The translations under genes and the position numbers were made by a program. This document shows, in pieces, positions 33,901-43,689 of a stretch of DNA of 64,000 nucleotides. The stretch is from Meira nashicola (Eukaryota; Basidiomycota; Exobasidiomycetes; Exobasidiales; Brachybasidiaceae). Position 1 is the stretch's first letter; each line of letters starts with the position of its first letter. The stretch covers positions 434,001 to 498,000 of the forward strand of contig BCJU01000002.1 of assembly GCA_001600355.1 (NCBI GenBank), given 5' to 3'. Below the pieces are notes generated by a model that was not told the origin of the DNA, did not search any database, and saw only the letters and a program-made list of their open reading frames with translations.

Positions 33901-36900
33901 TCGACAGCCTCAACTGCTAAATGACGTGTTTCGGGATTGGACGTCTGAGAGAGACCTAATTTAGCCAAACTGCTAGCAATATGAGGCAAAAAGAGTTCAC
34001 GTGAAGGATAGAACAGATCGGCATGACGAATGAGCAATTGAAGGATATTGTATAGCTGTGCCAAGTTATGCCCTTCTTGCACCAATTGACGCTTCGTAGC
34101 TTTTGCCCAATCGGGTATCTTACCTGGTTCAACGGGCAAACGTTTTGGTAGTGCAGGAACGAGAATATCCAGTGCCTTACGTACCATTGCACGACCTTCT
34201 GGTTGTTGTGAACGTAAAAGGCCAACATAAATTTGCGTAACAATCTTGGCAGGGCTTTCGAACAATTCCAAGAAACGTGCAATAAAGATGTATGCAGAAT
34301 TCTTTACTGTAACATCTTCAGCCATTAAATTTGTCCATCCGAATTTGATTGCATCTTTTCTTGGACTATCATCACGTCCTTTAGCAGAAGCATGATTGCC
34401 AGACAAAAGATCGGCACAGTGTTCCAAAACCATCGTTGACATGTGCAATAGTTCAACGCGAACCAAATCATCCGAGCATAAGTGCAATGGCGGCTTGGGA
34501 GCAGAGAAGATCTTCCAAACACGACGAACGATATGATTTAAGAGATCCAAGTCGAATAGAGGTTCACCCTTTTCAGCTTCAGGTTTCTCTTCAGAAGCAA
34601 CTTTGTCTTTTTCTTCTCCATCTTTCATTTCCACATCGGCATCTTTGGCCAACTTTTCGCTCTTCTTGTCATCTTTCTTTGCACTCTTTGCTTCATCTTC
34701 ACCGCCTTTGTCTTCCTTCCCTGATCTGGGAGTGGCGACCAAAATTGGGTTTACGAGAATTCGTAAGCATTCAGCTTTGTAAATTTGACTGGCATTCTGA
34801 TCTTCAAACACGTCAACGAATGAGCGGATGATGTCACGCTTGAGAGCGATGGATCCTTTGATTGCCAATTCTTGATAAATTGTGCGCAAGATAGCTGTCT
34901 GATCGATAGAGCTAGGATAGGTGAAAGCCTTGGTTAATGCGAAAAAGTATTCTGCACGAATTTCTCCACCTTGACGGATGTACTCGCAGAGAATTTCAGA
35001 CATGACTACAGATCTGCGATTTTCTCTAGGTCCTGTCTCTTTTGTTCGATCTTCATCCATTCCTTCGCTTTGCCATAATGTCAAAATTGCTTCGATAATG
35101 TCTTTGTTCTCTACAAACCAGCCCTTTTGCTTCTTCTCCATCTCTGATGCGATCCGTAAGCCGGCCAATGATTTTGTTGAGTCTGCATCAGATTTTAGAA
35201 TAGGTAGAAGTAATTCTGCCTTTTCTGTGGTGATGTGATTCCGTAGATTAGGAGCGAAATCTGATCCGATGATGTGGCGGAAACATCTTACGTATGACGC
35301 ATCTTCGAGGTGGTTGAAAAACAATTCTGCTCCTTGCTTTGCGTTCTTATCAACAAATTGTGCAAGAGGCTTGGTAAATGGTGTCGGACCACTGCGTTTA
35401 AGCATTTGTTCAATTTGTACAACTTGAGCAACCAACGAATCCATGAATGCACTTGCAGCTGGGGGTAATAGATGGAATACGCGCACGATTGCAGCCAATG
35501 TTTCGATGGGCTCACTCTCACGAGATTGTCTAGGCTGTAAAAGCTGATGTGTTTCAGCATACAGAGGACCATCGAGAGCACCTTGACTAGCACGTTCGAC
35601 AACGGCGGGCGAGGCAATCACTTGCATATGCGAAAGAAGTTTCGTACCAATTTCGACTTTGAAATACGAAGTAAGCAATTCCAACACACGTGCTAATCCA
35701 TCTAATCCAGCCATCGTCAAACGTGAAGGATCGGCAAGGGTCATCAAGATAGGTCGCAATCCGCTCTGCAAAACATCCTTTGGTAATTTGGGGTTTGCCT
35801 GTAGAGTTTCCTTTAGGCAATCATATGCTTGATCGATCACCACTTCTGAGCGTGAATACAAACTCTTGAAATAAACAGAGATGATACGTAGCCGCATTTG
35901 ACCATGCTTTGAACCCATTGCATCAAATTCAGGGCATGCCATCGCAGAAGCTAAGAGCTTGATGGCAACAACTCGAAGTTGTGTAACGGCTACCATATTC
36001 TTGTATTGCGATGTAGATGTTCGTCCGATCAAAGCTTGGTCATCTGTTTCAGCAAGTGCAAGAGCCTCTGTCAAAACACGGAAGAGCTCTTCATTGAAGT
36101 CAGGCAAAGGTGGTCTCAATTGCAGACAAAAGGTGATTGCATCAATGTGTCCGATTTGCATTCCGAAAGGCAAAGCTCGCAATGGCTTTTGGAAAATGGG
36201 AGACAGAAGACGATCTTTGGCTGGCAGTAGAATATCAGTCACATTGATTCCTTTCAATTCAGCCAATAGCTCAAAACTTGTTCTAGCTGCTCCCCGCACC
36301 TGTGAATTACTACTGGATAATTCTGACAGCAAGACTCCTACCAAAAAGGAGAATTGACGATCTTGCATCGTTTTGTCCTCTGCGCTTTCTGTCTCTTCTG
36401 CATTGCCTTCTGGTAAAGTGTTAACTGTTCTTAGGACGAACATCAGTGTTTCTGCTACTTGATCAATATTTCTCGGTGGTTCATTTGGCATATCCTTGAG
36501 CATGTACAATAATGCACGCACGATCTCCAATTGATGGTCACGCATCCATATACGACCAAGATCGCATCGTCTGACCAACATGTCAATACCCATCCAGCCG
36601 CCAGTCTTGCGTTGCCATAACTGATCGTAACACAAATTGCAATGTTTGCTTGCAAGTGAGTGAATCAAAGCGCCGAACAGTTCCGGTTTGGATGCAGTAT
36701 TACATATATCTCTGAAAGAACTTACAAATCCATGTTCGATCTCAATGATTGCCTGTAAATCGTTAATCTCGTTCTCCAATCCACCCAAAGCGCTGACTAT
36801 ACCATCGAAGAAGGATAAAGTCAATTGACTGAATTGGCGTGAAGTGTTGTCCCGTTTTGCTTCCAATGTGATCACTTGACGAGCGACCATCTTGAGGAAA

Positions 36901-39830
36901 GATGTTGCCTCTTCGTTCAAATCTTCCACCCTAGTTGCATCAAATAAGCCTTTGACCACACGTTCGAAATGACCATCACGTTCACGTGCATTGTCATTGT
37001 TCAGGGTTGAATCTAAAAAGATGGTCGAAGAATGGCGCAAGAGCTCGAAGGAATTCTTTCGATTGAATGCATCACTTCTACGAATGTTCTCCAACGCCAA
37101 ATCTGTGACAGGTAAAACTGATAAAGTTTGCGGGCGTCCTTCTAGGTGGATGGTAATTGAAGGCTCTTTTGGTGAAGGATTGTACTCTAGATGTGGCGCA
37201 GCTTGTAGTAATTTTCTGTTGCGACCTCCCATCTTTCCCAAAATACGCATTGTAGTGTGAGAATGTTGATGATTATGCGGCAAAGGTTGAAGATGTTTCC
37301 ATAAAGCAGACATAATATCGTATGCATAAGGCGCCATGATAGGATCAAGGAATTCTTGTGTTAGGTTATCAATACACAATTCTAGTGTTCGCAATCCTTG
37401 ACTGACAAGATCGGTTGATGATTGCAACGCCAAAACGAGCGGACGCATCAAGTAACCCAAATACGGCAAAAGTACACTCAGTCGAACTGGCACAGTGAGA
37501 CATAGATCGACAAAGAGTTCTCTTCTCGATGGTTCGGCTGCGTTGAGGAAGTGATTGAGATTTTCCAACATGACTGGCAAAAGCGGCAGAACGTCCTTGT
37601 ACAATAGTTCGAATCGTCCTCCACCAATACTGCGGAAAAGTGCACGTAATAAGAGGAAATAATTTGCTGGCTCAGTTGCTCTGCTCGCAAACTTCATCGA
37701 AGTCATGATGATATGACTCAAATGCGGTTGCAATACCACTTCATTGGCATCAGGGAAGATTGTAACTGCCATGAATGCCATCTTGAACAGACGCAGGCTA
37801 ACAGAAGCATGCTTCTTGTCAGCACTGCCCAAATCTGCCAAACGATCGACCAAGAAGCGTAGCAAAATTGCAACAAATCGTTTGGACGTTGCTTCATTTG
37901 ATAAAAGGCTTTGAGGGATACCTAATAGCATTCCGCTTGTCAACATACGATCGAACAGGAACGGCATATTTGATGAGAATACTTCATGAAACGTTTGATG
38001 TTCGATATCGATAAAAATATTTGTGAAAGATTCCATGCCTTCCTTGTCGGGTAGTTGATCTGTCTGCTCGTACAATGACCAACTTCGAACACCATCTACG
38101 AATAGCCTTGACATGATTTCGCTTTCCGGTTCTGGTGCACCAATGGACTTCATCTTGACTAAAAGAGATTTGATGCTCATCAAAATGTTACGGAATAAGA
38201 ATCGGGCATCCTTGAATGGCTCATTGCCGAAATCAGGAACCATAACATTGACTTGAACAGTCTTGCCTTTTTCAATCGTCACCGCATCAACCTTTTCAAC
38301 TTTAGAAGAACGCTTGTGAGCTCGTGCTGCTTCATAATCTTCACGTAAGCGTGGTAAACCTCCCAATTTTTCGACAAGGGAGTCGAAAATAATTCGAAGA
38401 AGATTTTGTGCACCATCTTGATGTCTGCTAGCAATCGTTTCGACAAGATTAGTTAGAAGTTTAGTACACATCGTCATAATTCCCGGTGCAAGAGTTGGAT
38501 CGTGTAGCATTTGACAATGTCGGTGAACTGTGAGATAGATTTGCTCATTGGTTAGCTCATTACGAACGTGATGCACAAGATCCGCTAGCATGCTGATTGC
38601 TAAAGGTCGCAAAGTTTCTCTTGTTGTTATGCCAGTTCCGAGTAATACACGCTGATCAAGGAGGGTATTGATCTGCCCAACAAAGTTTGCCCTTAGATCG
38701 GTGGTAAAGATATGTCGAATAGCAACGAGCAGCTCTTTTCGTGTGGCTGACGCTTCAGGTGGGCAATCCATCAACAATCTCACAGCCAGATCGGGCACCC
38801 GTGTTGCATAAGGTTTCATATGTCCTGTAGAACCTTTGATCACGTATGCCAAAAAGGACATCGTTTTCACCTGTGCGACAACCATTTCAGTATATAATGC
38901 TCTGTTTTTGATACCTGGCGCTACTCCAACGAAAAAGGTTCCCTTTTCTGCTGCTGCTTCGTGTGCCTCTTTCTGCGGTCGAGCTTGCTGAGTCAAGCAA
39001 TCTTCGATCGTTAATGGTAAGAATTTTGGTATCCATTCTGGGACATTGTTCTTGTAAGTTTGCAGAATAAAGACAGTTGCTATCGGACACTCTGTAAGGA
39101 CTTTGAAGCTGGAGAAACTTTTTGGTAGTGTCTTTGGCTGAGCTGTTCCCAAACCTGTGTTCATTTCACTTCCTGTCACGCTTGCAGCTTGTGAATCAGC
39201 AGCAGGAGAAGGTGCTTCAGTTTCAGCTTTTGCGCTTGAACCTGCTTCTTGCTTTGCTCCCGCGGCCATTTGTGATGCTTCGCTTTCGAATGATTTAGCT
39301 ACCGTTACTTTGAAGTTTTTATACAAATCTCCGACGAGTTGCAAGAATGGTTGTACTTCGCCCTCTAGTTCGGTTTTGAGATGCCTATGTAAATCGATAA
39401 TAACTTTGATCGCTACGACAGCATTTTCTTCGTTATCTTGTCTTACAACATCCACCATCATTTTCATTAGATGAGATGCGACTGATTTAGCTGGATCCAA
39501 TGTTGGCAACCTATGCAATGTTTCAAGAATTGTCAAACGTGTCTTTTGTTCTGGAGCATCTGTCTGAAAAGAGCAAGGTATAGAAGCTAATGCTTTCATA
39601 GATGCTTGTAACATATGTCTCGCATATTGTGCAAAATTGGCTCCATGAAATAAATCCAAGATATCTTTAAATTCTTGTGCAGCAGCTGCTTTTGTTTGAG
39701 CATCACTTTTTTCGCTCGTTAAACGATTTGCAATTCCTTCAAGATCAGGAGCTTGTACTTTATTCACATTCGTAGAACTTGAAGCGATTTGAGAGCTGGA
39801 TGGACCAGCATCTTCATTTGTAGACGCCAT
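27963..39830 (-). CDS. TRA1: Tra1/TRRAP pseudokinase scaffold of SAGA and NuA4
   Basis: 3955 residues in one uninterrupted frame from the ATG at 39830. Tra1 is the activator-binding subunit shared by the SAGA and NuA4 histone acetyltransferase complexes. Most of the protein is helical HEAT/TPR-like sequence. A FAT region lies around residues 2600-3130, a PI3K-like domain begins near 3525 (PGQYLKLEDNNADFVKIARF), and a FATC end closes with SLQDVSWMPFL. The kinase-like domain lacks recognisable catalytic HRD/DFG motifs, as expected for this pseudokinase. Between FAT and kinase-like parts (about 3150-3370) is a charged Lys/Glu-rich, then Ala/Ser/Pro/Gln-rich insert. It is somewhat longer than yeast Tra1 (about 3744 residues), and the insert accounts for much of this. 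A Gln/Ala run lies near residue 3880. Confidence 0.97.
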   Translation of the reverse strand: MASTNEDAGPSSSQIASSSTNVNKVQAPDLEGIANRLTSEKSDAQTKAAAAQEFKDILDLFHGANFAQYARHMLQASMKALASIPCSFQTDAPEQKTRLTILETLHRLPTLDPAKSVASHLMKMMVDVVRQDNEENAVVAIKVIIDLHRHLKTELEGEVQPFLQLVGDLYKNFKVTVAKSFESEASQMAAGAKQEAGSSAKAETEAPSPAADSQAASVTGSEMNTGLGTAQPKTLPKSFSSFKVLTECPIATVFILQTYKNNVPEWIPKFLPLTIEDCLTQQARPQKEAHEAAAEKGTFFVGVAPGIKNRALYTEMVVAQVKTMSFLAYVIKGSTGHMKPYATRVPDLAVRLLMDCPPEASATRKELLVAIRHIFTTDLRANFVGQINTLLDQRVLLGTGITTRETLRPLAISMLADLVHHVRNELTNEQIYLTVHRHCQMLHDPTLAPGIMTMCTKLLTNLVETIASRHQDGAQNLLRIIFDSLVEKLGGLPRLREDYEAARAHKRSSKVEKVDAVTIEKGKTVQVNVMVPDFGNEPFKDARFLFRNILMSIKSLLVKMKSIGAPEPESEIMSRLFVDGVRSWSLYEQTDQLPDKEGMESFTNIFIDIEHQTFHEVFSSNMPFLFDRMLTSGMLLGIPQSLLSNEATSKRFVAILLRFLVDRLADLGSADKKHASVSLRLFKMAFMAVTIFPDANEVVLQPHLSHIIMTSMKFASRATEPANYFLLLRALFRSIGGGRFELLYKDVLPLLPVMLENLNHFLNAAEPSRRELFVDLCLTVPVRLSVLLPYLGYLMRPLVLALQSSTDLVSQGLRTLELCIDNLTQEFLDPIMAPYAYDIMSALWKHLQPLPHNHQHSHTTMRILGKMGGRNRKLLQAAPHLEYNPSPKEPSITIHLEGRPQTLSVLPVTDLALENIRRSDAFNRKNSFELLRHSSTIFLDSTLNNDNARERDGHFERVVKGLFDATRVEDLNEEATSFLKMVARQVITLEAKRDNTSRQFSQLTLSFFDGIVSALGGLENEINDLQAIIEIEHGFVSSFRDICNTASKPELFGALIHSLASKHCNLCYDQLWQRKTGGWMGIDMLVRRCDLGRIWMRDHQLEIVRALLYMLKDMPNEPPRNIDQVAETLMFVLRTVNTLPEGNAEETESAEDKTMQDRQFSFLVGVLLSELSSSNSQVRGAARTSFELLAELKGINVTDILLPAKDRLLSPIFQKPLRALPFGMQIGHIDAITFCLQLRPPLPDFNEELFRVLTEALALAETDDQALIGRTSTSQYKNMVAVTQLRVVAIKLLASAMACPEFDAMGSKHGQMRLRIISVYFKSLYSRSEVVIDQAYDCLKETLQANPKLPKDVLQSGLRPILMTLADPSRLTMAGLDGLARVLELLTSYFKVEIGTKLLSHMQVIASPAVVERASQGALDGPLYAETHQLLQPRQSRESEPIETLAAIVRVFHLLPPAASAFMDSLVAQVVQIEQMLKRSGPTPFTKPLAQFVDKNAKQGAELFFNHLEDASYVRCFRHIIGSDFAPNLRNHITTEKAELLLPILKSDADSTKSLAGLRIASEMEKKQKGWFVENKDIIEAILTLWQSEGMDEDRTKETGPRENRRSVVMSEILCEYIRQGGEIRAEYFFALTKAFTYPSSIDQTAILRTIYQELAIKGSIALKRDIIRSFVDVFEDQNASQIYKAECLRILVNPILVATPRSGKEDKGGEDEAKSAKKDDKKSEKLAKDADVEMKDGEEKDKVASEEKPEAEKGEPLFDLDLLNHIVRRVWKIFSAPKPPLHLCSDDLVRVELLHMSTMVLEHCADLLSGNHASAKGRDDSPRKDAIKFGWTNLMAEDVTVKNSAYIFIARFLELFESPAKIVTQIYVGLLRSQQPEGRAMVRKALDILVPALPKRLPVEPGKIPDWAKATKRQLVQEGHNLAQLYNILQLLIRHADLFYPSRELFLPHIASSLAKLGLSQTSNPETRHLAVEAVDVVFNWEKKRAAFLKEKDEAEDQNTTQSSAGRKRGEDGEEGSTTRKRARIDKNGTASATASPAVATLTFSSSDHEYSTPLNVREAVLGFLLRFVSLSTESASRGGTVNKAFILLKEVLSTSGWQEIPIKLAIFQRPLTAMEIKEQTLGIVTNSLQTLKLVIKDKSEAWILAHLPQIHKLMEKSMQSDEPAVLESCKGILDKVFEVLPPPPAPVESADNEEDAEGEDDDQTMADQATVTKPTPAQPADEASAFRAFAENIITEGLKNSSNAYAALVTLTSWSKATPEVIDTHLAAITKVLTKLTKDHITATAPVSISDPSLKMLIMDLDLLKSRISHLGEQRRWFLSAVVQLVERTNTVELCRYLLSMMSKWILEQKEAFPTIKEKAGILIKMMSYETRDDQLLRDYLDLIHSIYIEPAYSRTELTVRLENAFLLGLRNSDPTVRQKFVDIFDRTLVRGLPGRMQYLLGTQNWEFLAEHYWIQQALDLLLGSIDGDRPLLGPHPGLIISTKLGDLEFAHTARGLTVGAFIKALRAMLYVDPEKTHLIWISFFRSAWRAMPRKFQEDIGRALIGILTRQSNLLQAAQRPNVVQTLLQGALVCQPQVELPPHVVKYLGKTFNAWYTSMELLQNMLATLPREDDSIREATQDALAETYAELSEEDMFYGLWRRRVVFAESNAAISYEQNGMWMQAQVMYETAQIKARTGAITFTDAEYSLWEDHWVLCAQKLQQWDILTDLAKLEGNNDLLLECAWRLSDWASEREILEQALDSLSATSTPRRRVFAAYMALLKSQMGQDRPTEFGRICDEAIQLTLRKWHSLPSIVTQAHVPLLHIFQQFVELQEASTVFGSLAVTNATNLDQRSTELKTLMQTWRERLPNLWDDINAWSDLVAWRQHVFGAVNKAYLPLVGMQQQAGANNSTNSYAYRGYHETAWIINRFAHVARKHYLNNVCIDSLTKIYQLPNIEIQEAFLKLREQAKCHYQNPNELGAGLEVINNTNLMFFAAPQKAEFFTLKGMFMARLGLSDEANRAFATAIQMDLNLAKAWTEWGRFNDRIFRDKPTEIVSASSAVSCYLQAAGLYKNSKTRKVLIRVLWLLGCDDSTGAISQAFDNFRGESPTWYWITYIPQLLQCLSQKEARFARKLLIDIAKIFPQSLYFHLRTTREELLGQKRSTILAAQRAAAARQQALQKQQQLAKEQAAKKAEEEGGEKEKSTDKPEVNGNDGAEKKGEAEADKKENETTEKKADDAQGDTEMKEADNDATVKEEKKAEDEKNKDATSAEKENKGNAEEAKEGANATTDGKEATTSASTEQPENAASTSTPSTSAPSNATAAQSVPSQPAASAPADAPSTQSQPAVTSAPAPSNTTPTPASQQAQGGQQQNGGGTPSSTGQGARQPWEYVDDILNILKTAFPLLALTMENMAEQIQQRFKPTNDEDIYRLTNALLNDALQQYIQRATMLNDNGQLPQLSVANVARFADNLPTGSLKSSFEEDFVKSKPTLREYLHKLQRWRDRYESLLDRRPARQHLEHCSHYLVEFQHQRFDEVEVPGQYLKLEDNNADFVKIARFHPTFDVVRSAGMCTRRLTMLSNKGSSHSFSVQLPSGRYCRREERIFILLRLLNRILERRVETRKRGLAFSSPATVPLSPQLRLIETNASIVSLQDIYERYCQEVGRGKEDAIISWVEKMRSTWASTGGRGGMVELSNLRMDLLDEISTKMIPETVLTSFLTRSMKSPADLWVLRKHFTLQMAGNMFLTYVLFVSARLPNRIHISRSTGGVTMSDVVPTFHPSSPQFKSPDPTPFRLTPNIQHFIGPIGIEGILTSALVAIGRCLSEPERQLEEYLSIFVRDEIQWWLQSVHRQQEQQKQQAQAQAQAQAKAQAQAQSGSPAANLAAAAAGTAAATAAQAQQPSVPLEAPREIVMQNILEVVKRARLMSCKHEMDKAQPSTMPVSQTVIDLINSSSSPSKLSLQDVSWMPFL

Positions 39831-40539
39831 TGTGACCGCGATTTGGCAACACGTGGATGCCGAATAGACTAAAGGCGTCTAATAGCTCGACTTAAAAGCT
39901 TTATTGGTTAATGATCGACATATGACGTGAAGGAGTGATCGCAGTGGGTATAAGTTAGACGGCGAATAACATTCAAGTCAGAATAGATTACGATCCGATC
40001 GAATGTATGTCGAAATCTCTTTCGAATGATTGATTGATTGATTGATCACTTAAGTATTCGTGGATGGCAATTGAATGCATTATTATACGCGTCTCCATTT
40101 CACTCTTCCTTCTTGGATTATTTTACACGTGCAATAAATGGGTTGCTTACATAAAAGAGCACTTTGTCAATTTGACTTAAATAAGCAACAGCGCATGTAA
40201 ACCCGCCCTACCTTCGGGCCAAGTCAAACAGCTCGCTTCCGTATTTTTTCAATCAGTAGCCGGGTTCGGGTTAAGCACCGGGCGGAAAGTATTTCGGTCT
40301 ATGCGGGCATCAAAGTCGCGTTTGGGTCCCAAAAAACACTCATTTAGTGCATATAAAGATGAACAACCAGAAGAAGAAGAATGTCCCGGTGTTGGCATTT
40401 TTTGGCATGTGAGAGAGACATCTTACACCCCATGGTCGGATCGTGAGTATATTTAAATAAATACATCTTCCGATAGAACTATCATCTGATCCTTCTTCTC
40501 ATTCAACTTTTTTCCTTCTATCATCATCAATTGTATAGG
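39831..40539. other. divergent intergenic region between TRA1 and PDH1
   Basis: 709 bases. It contains an (ATTG)n microsatellite at about 40027-40047, and TATTTAAATAAATA at about 40449-40462 in a plausible TATA position for PDH1. No gene was seen. Confidence 0.5.
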
Positions 40540-42231
40540 ATGGTGGCTAGTTTGACTGCTGTTCGTGCATCTGCTCTTTCATCTAGCTTGAGAAGCACTT
40601 CTTCTTCTTCTTCCGTTCGTGCATTTTCCACATTAAACGTTGCAAAAACTGTTCAACGTTCAACAAAACTTTCTGGAATTGCATCTAAGCAATCCACTCA
40701 TTCATTGATTAACAACAACATTTCTCAAATTCGTTCATTCTCTGTTTCAGCTCGCGCAATGGGTGGTGGCAGTGGTGAATCAAACGAACGTCCTCCATAC
40801 GATCAAGTATTGCAAGATATTGCCGATTACGTTCACAATTATGAAATTAAATCAGACACTGCTTTTAATACTGCAAGATTATGTCTTTTAGATTCAATCG
40901 GTTGTGGTATGGAAGCTTTACGTTTCCCAGGTGCTCGTGCTACTTTAGGTCCAGTCGTTCCAGGAACTGTTGTTCCAAATGGTGCAAAAGTGTTTGGTAC
41001 ACCTTATCAACTTGATCCAATTCGTGCAGCATTCAACAATGGTGCTTTGATTCGTTGGTTAGATTTCAATGATACTTGGTTGGCTGCTGAATGGGGTCAT
41101 CCTTCTGATAATTTGGGTTCCATCTTGGCCGTTGCTGATTGGTTGTCCCGTTCAAATGTTGCTGAAGGAAAGAAGGCTTTAACTGTTCAAGAAGTTTTAG
41201 AAGCTTCTATTAAAGCTCACGAAATTCAAGGTATCATCGCTATTCAAAACAGTTTCAACCGTGTCGGTTTAGATCACGTCGTTTTAGTCAAAGTTGCCAG
41301 TGCAGCTGTTGTTTCAAAAATGATTGGTAACACACGCGATCAAACTGTTGACGTCGTCTCTCAAGCCTTTGTTGATGGTCAATCTTTACGTACATACCGT
41401 CATGCTCCAAATGCAGGTTCACGTAAATCTTGGGCTGCCGGTGATGCATGCTCTCGTGCAGTAAATTTGGCTCTTTTAGTTCAAAAAGGTGAAATGGGTT
41501 ACCCAAGTGTTTTGACTGCAAAGACATGGGGTTTCTATGACGTCTTGTTCAAAGGTAAACCATTCGAATTCGATCGTAAATATGGCAGTTACGTCATGGA
41601 AAACGTTTTGTTCAAATTAGTTCCAGCTGAATTCCACTCTCAAACTGCCGTTGAATCTGCTGTAATCTTGCACAAACAAATGAAAGAAGCCGGAAAGTCA
41701 ACTGATGATATCAAAAAGATCGTCTTGAAAACGCAAGAAGCAGCTATTCGTATTATTTGCAAGCGTGGTCCATTAACAAATTACGCTGCTCGTGATCACG
41801 AAATTGGTTACATGGTTGCCGTTCCTTTGATCCATGGTAAATTGGAACCACAAATGTACAACGATGACTTTGCCGCTGATCCAAGAATTGATGCTTTACG
41901 TGATATTACCGAATACGTTGAAGAACCACGTTACACCAAAGAATACTTGGAAGCTGACAAACGTGCAATCGGTAACACTGTCAGAGTTGAATTCAAAGAT
42001 GGTACTTCCCTCGAACATGGAATGGATTACCCAGTAGGACATGCTCGTCGTCGTGAAGAGGCTATTCCATTAATTCAAGCTAAATTGGCCAAACATTTGG
42101 ACCCTCACTTCGATGACGCAAAGAAACAACAAATCCTCGAATTGACTACAGACCATGCCAAATTGACTTCAATGCCCGTTCACGAATTCATTGATTTGTG
42201 GGTCAAGGACAAGGCTGAACCTGAAAAGTAA
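40540..42231 (+). CDS. PDH1: 2-methylcitrate dehydratase, mitochondrial (PrpD family)
   Basis: 563 residues. It dehydrates 2-methylcitrate in the methylcitrate cycle that clears propionyl-CoA. MmgE/PrpD signatures are clear: LDSIGCGMEALRFPGAR, RWLDFNDTWLAAEWGHPSDN, YRHAPNAGSRKSWAAGDA and GHARRREEA. The first 75 residues are rich in Ser, Arg, Ala and Thr with no acids near the start, a good mitochondrial presequence. The open frame extends three codons further to a TTG, so the ATG at 40540 was chosen. The family also includes cis-aconitate decarboxylase, but the match to dehydratase motifs is strong. Codon use is that of a highly expressed gene (few rare codons). Confidence 0.93.
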   Translation: MVASLTAVRASALSSSLRSTSSSSSVRAFSTLNVAKTVQRSTKLSGIASKQSTHSLINNNISQIRSFSVSARAMGGGSGESNERPPYDQVLQDIADYVHNYEIKSDTAFNTARLCLLDSIGCGMEALRFPGARATLGPVVPGTVVPNGAKVFGTPYQLDPIRAAFNNGALIRWLDFNDTWLAAEWGHPSDNLGSILAVADWLSRSNVAEGKKALTVQEVLEASIKAHEIQGIIAIQNSFNRVGLDHVVLVKVASAAVVSKMIGNTRDQTVDVVSQAFVDGQSLRTYRHAPNAGSRKSWAAGDACSRAVNLALLVQKGEMGYPSVLTAKTWGFYDVLFKGKPFEFDRKYGSYVMENVLFKLVPAEFHSQTAVESAVILHKQMKEAGKSTDDIKKIVLKTQEAAIRIICKRGPLTNYAARDHEIGYMVAVPLIHGKLEPQMYNDDFAADPRIDALRDITEYVEEPRYTKEYLEADKRAIGNTVRVEFKDGTSLEHGMDYPVGHARRREEAIPLIQAKLAKHLDPHFDDAKKQQILELTTDHAKLTSMPVHEFIDLWVKDKAEPEK

Positions 42232-42369
42232 AAAGTTTCATGTTTAATCGTACTTGTGAAAGATGATGATTTTCATGCTTAATAATATTCTATTTCCGTT
42301 GAATAGGAGAGGTGTGCGTGTATGTTTTACAAAGATAAAGTACATCTGTTATACTTTTTAAGAGACGAC

Positions 42370-43689
42370 TTAAAATTCAAATGCACTTTTGCATAATTTG
42401 TCTACATCAAATCGTTCTGGATCACCATGGAAAGCATCTAATAGCTCTTGCCTCTCTTGTGCTCCAGGTTGAGGTCCAGCAGTCGGACTGACAGGCATAT
42501 AAAAGCGTTGTAACATGACTGTTAATAATTGAGCATCTTGTTGTGATAATTTGCCTTGACTTTGAAGAGGTGCTTTGAGTCTATCCAATTTTTCGGTTGA
42601 AGTTTCACCGGCTTGTGAAGCTGCAATTGCAGCAGCCATGCCTGTTGGAGCAGATTGTGCATCTTGACCTTCAGTTATTTCTCCACGTAATAAGACAATA
42701 CCCTTTGATAATGCTAAATCGGTATAATGCGTAACGATGAGAACTGGTTGTGCAAATTCTTGTCGAAGTTTATATTCTGCTAAAGGTGTGAATAAAACTG
42801 TTGTTGGAGTAGCTTTTTCTATCACTTCTTTTTCTTCGTGCGAATGATTGACAGATTGTTCAACTTTTGCTGTAATTTCTTCTAAATCTGGTTTAGGTAA
42901 AAATCCCCATTCCATATATTGCATCTCATACCCATTCTTACGTTCTCCAGGTGCAACATTTGCTGTCTTGTTTACATCATCAGATCCTACAATCGTACGT
43001 GGTAAAGGTAAAAGGAATTGTGGATACTGCTTTGCTTTTGAAACCATTTCCGCATATTGACGTGCAGGAATGACTGCTGAAAGTTTATTTTTTAGCGAAT
43101 GATACTGCGTCCAAAGTTGAGAAATTGTCTCTGGAGAATCAGAACGAACTTTTTCTAAATCGATAATATCGCCCAATGTTTTTAATGCACTCGGTCCTGA
43201 ACTGAAATTACCCGATTTGATCTTTCTTTCAGCTTCTGCTTCGACACGTTTCAAAATATCTTGTGCTAGCTTTGCATCTTTTTCGCTCAATCCAGAATGA
43301 TCAGATGTTTCTTCGTTTGTTTTTGTTAGAGCATCTTTTGCTGCTTTTCTCTCTTTTTCCTTTTCGACCATTTCTTCTACAGATGAGAATCCTTCCCTTT
43401 TGGCTTTTTCCTGTAGCAAGGCTTGATATTGTTGTAATTTCTTTTCTCTCTTTTGATCAAATGCTTCTTTTGATAAATGTTCTGGTCTCGTTAACGGCTT
43501 CTTTTCTTCCTCAACATCTCCTTCCTTTCCAGCATTTAAGTTTGAAGGCGGCTTAGATACACCTACGCCTGCATTGCTTACAGAGGCGTATGTTCGTTGA
43601 ATATTTGAGAGTTTTGGGGCACTTGCATTGATGTTTATTAGCCCTTTCGGACCGCCGCGAATAGCTCTGACAGATGAACGAAACATCAT
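42370..43689 (-). CDS. ATP11: mitochondrial F1-ATPase assembly factor Atp11
   Basis: 439 residues. Atp11 is a matrix chaperone that holds the F1 beta subunit before assembly. The diagnostic C-terminal block is present: FTPLAEYKLRQEFAQP, then THYTDLALSKGIVLLRGEI (about residues 300-345), preceded by LGDIIDLEKV and QYMEWGFLPKPDLEEI. The N-terminus (MMFRSSVRAIRGGPKG) is basic and fits a presequence. A charged coiled-coil-like segment (about 80-160) precedes the conserved part and makes it longer than yeast Atp11 (about 318 residues). ATP11 and PDH1 converge, with only 138 bases between them. Confidence 0.9.
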   Translation of the reverse strand: MMFRSSVRAIRGGPKGLININASAPKLSNIQRTYASVSNAGVGVSKPPSNLNAGKEGDVEEEKKPLTRPEHLSKEAFDQKREKKLQQYQALLQEKAKREGFSSVEEMVEKEKERKAAKDALTKTNEETSDHSGLSEKDAKLAQDILKRVEAEAERKIKSGNFSSGPSALKTLGDIIDLEKVRSDSPETISQLWTQYHSLKNKLSAVIPARQYAEMVSKAKQYPQFLLPLPRTIVGSDDVNKTANVAPGERKNGYEMQYMEWGFLPKPDLEEITAKVEQSVNHSHEEKEVIEKATPTTVLFTPLAEYKLRQEFAQPVLIVTHYTDLALSKGIVLLRGEITEGQDAQSAPTGMAAAIAASQAGETSTEKLDRLKAPLQSQGKLSQQDAQLLTVMLQRFYMPVSPTAGPQPGAQERQELLDAFHGDPERFDVDKLCKSAFEF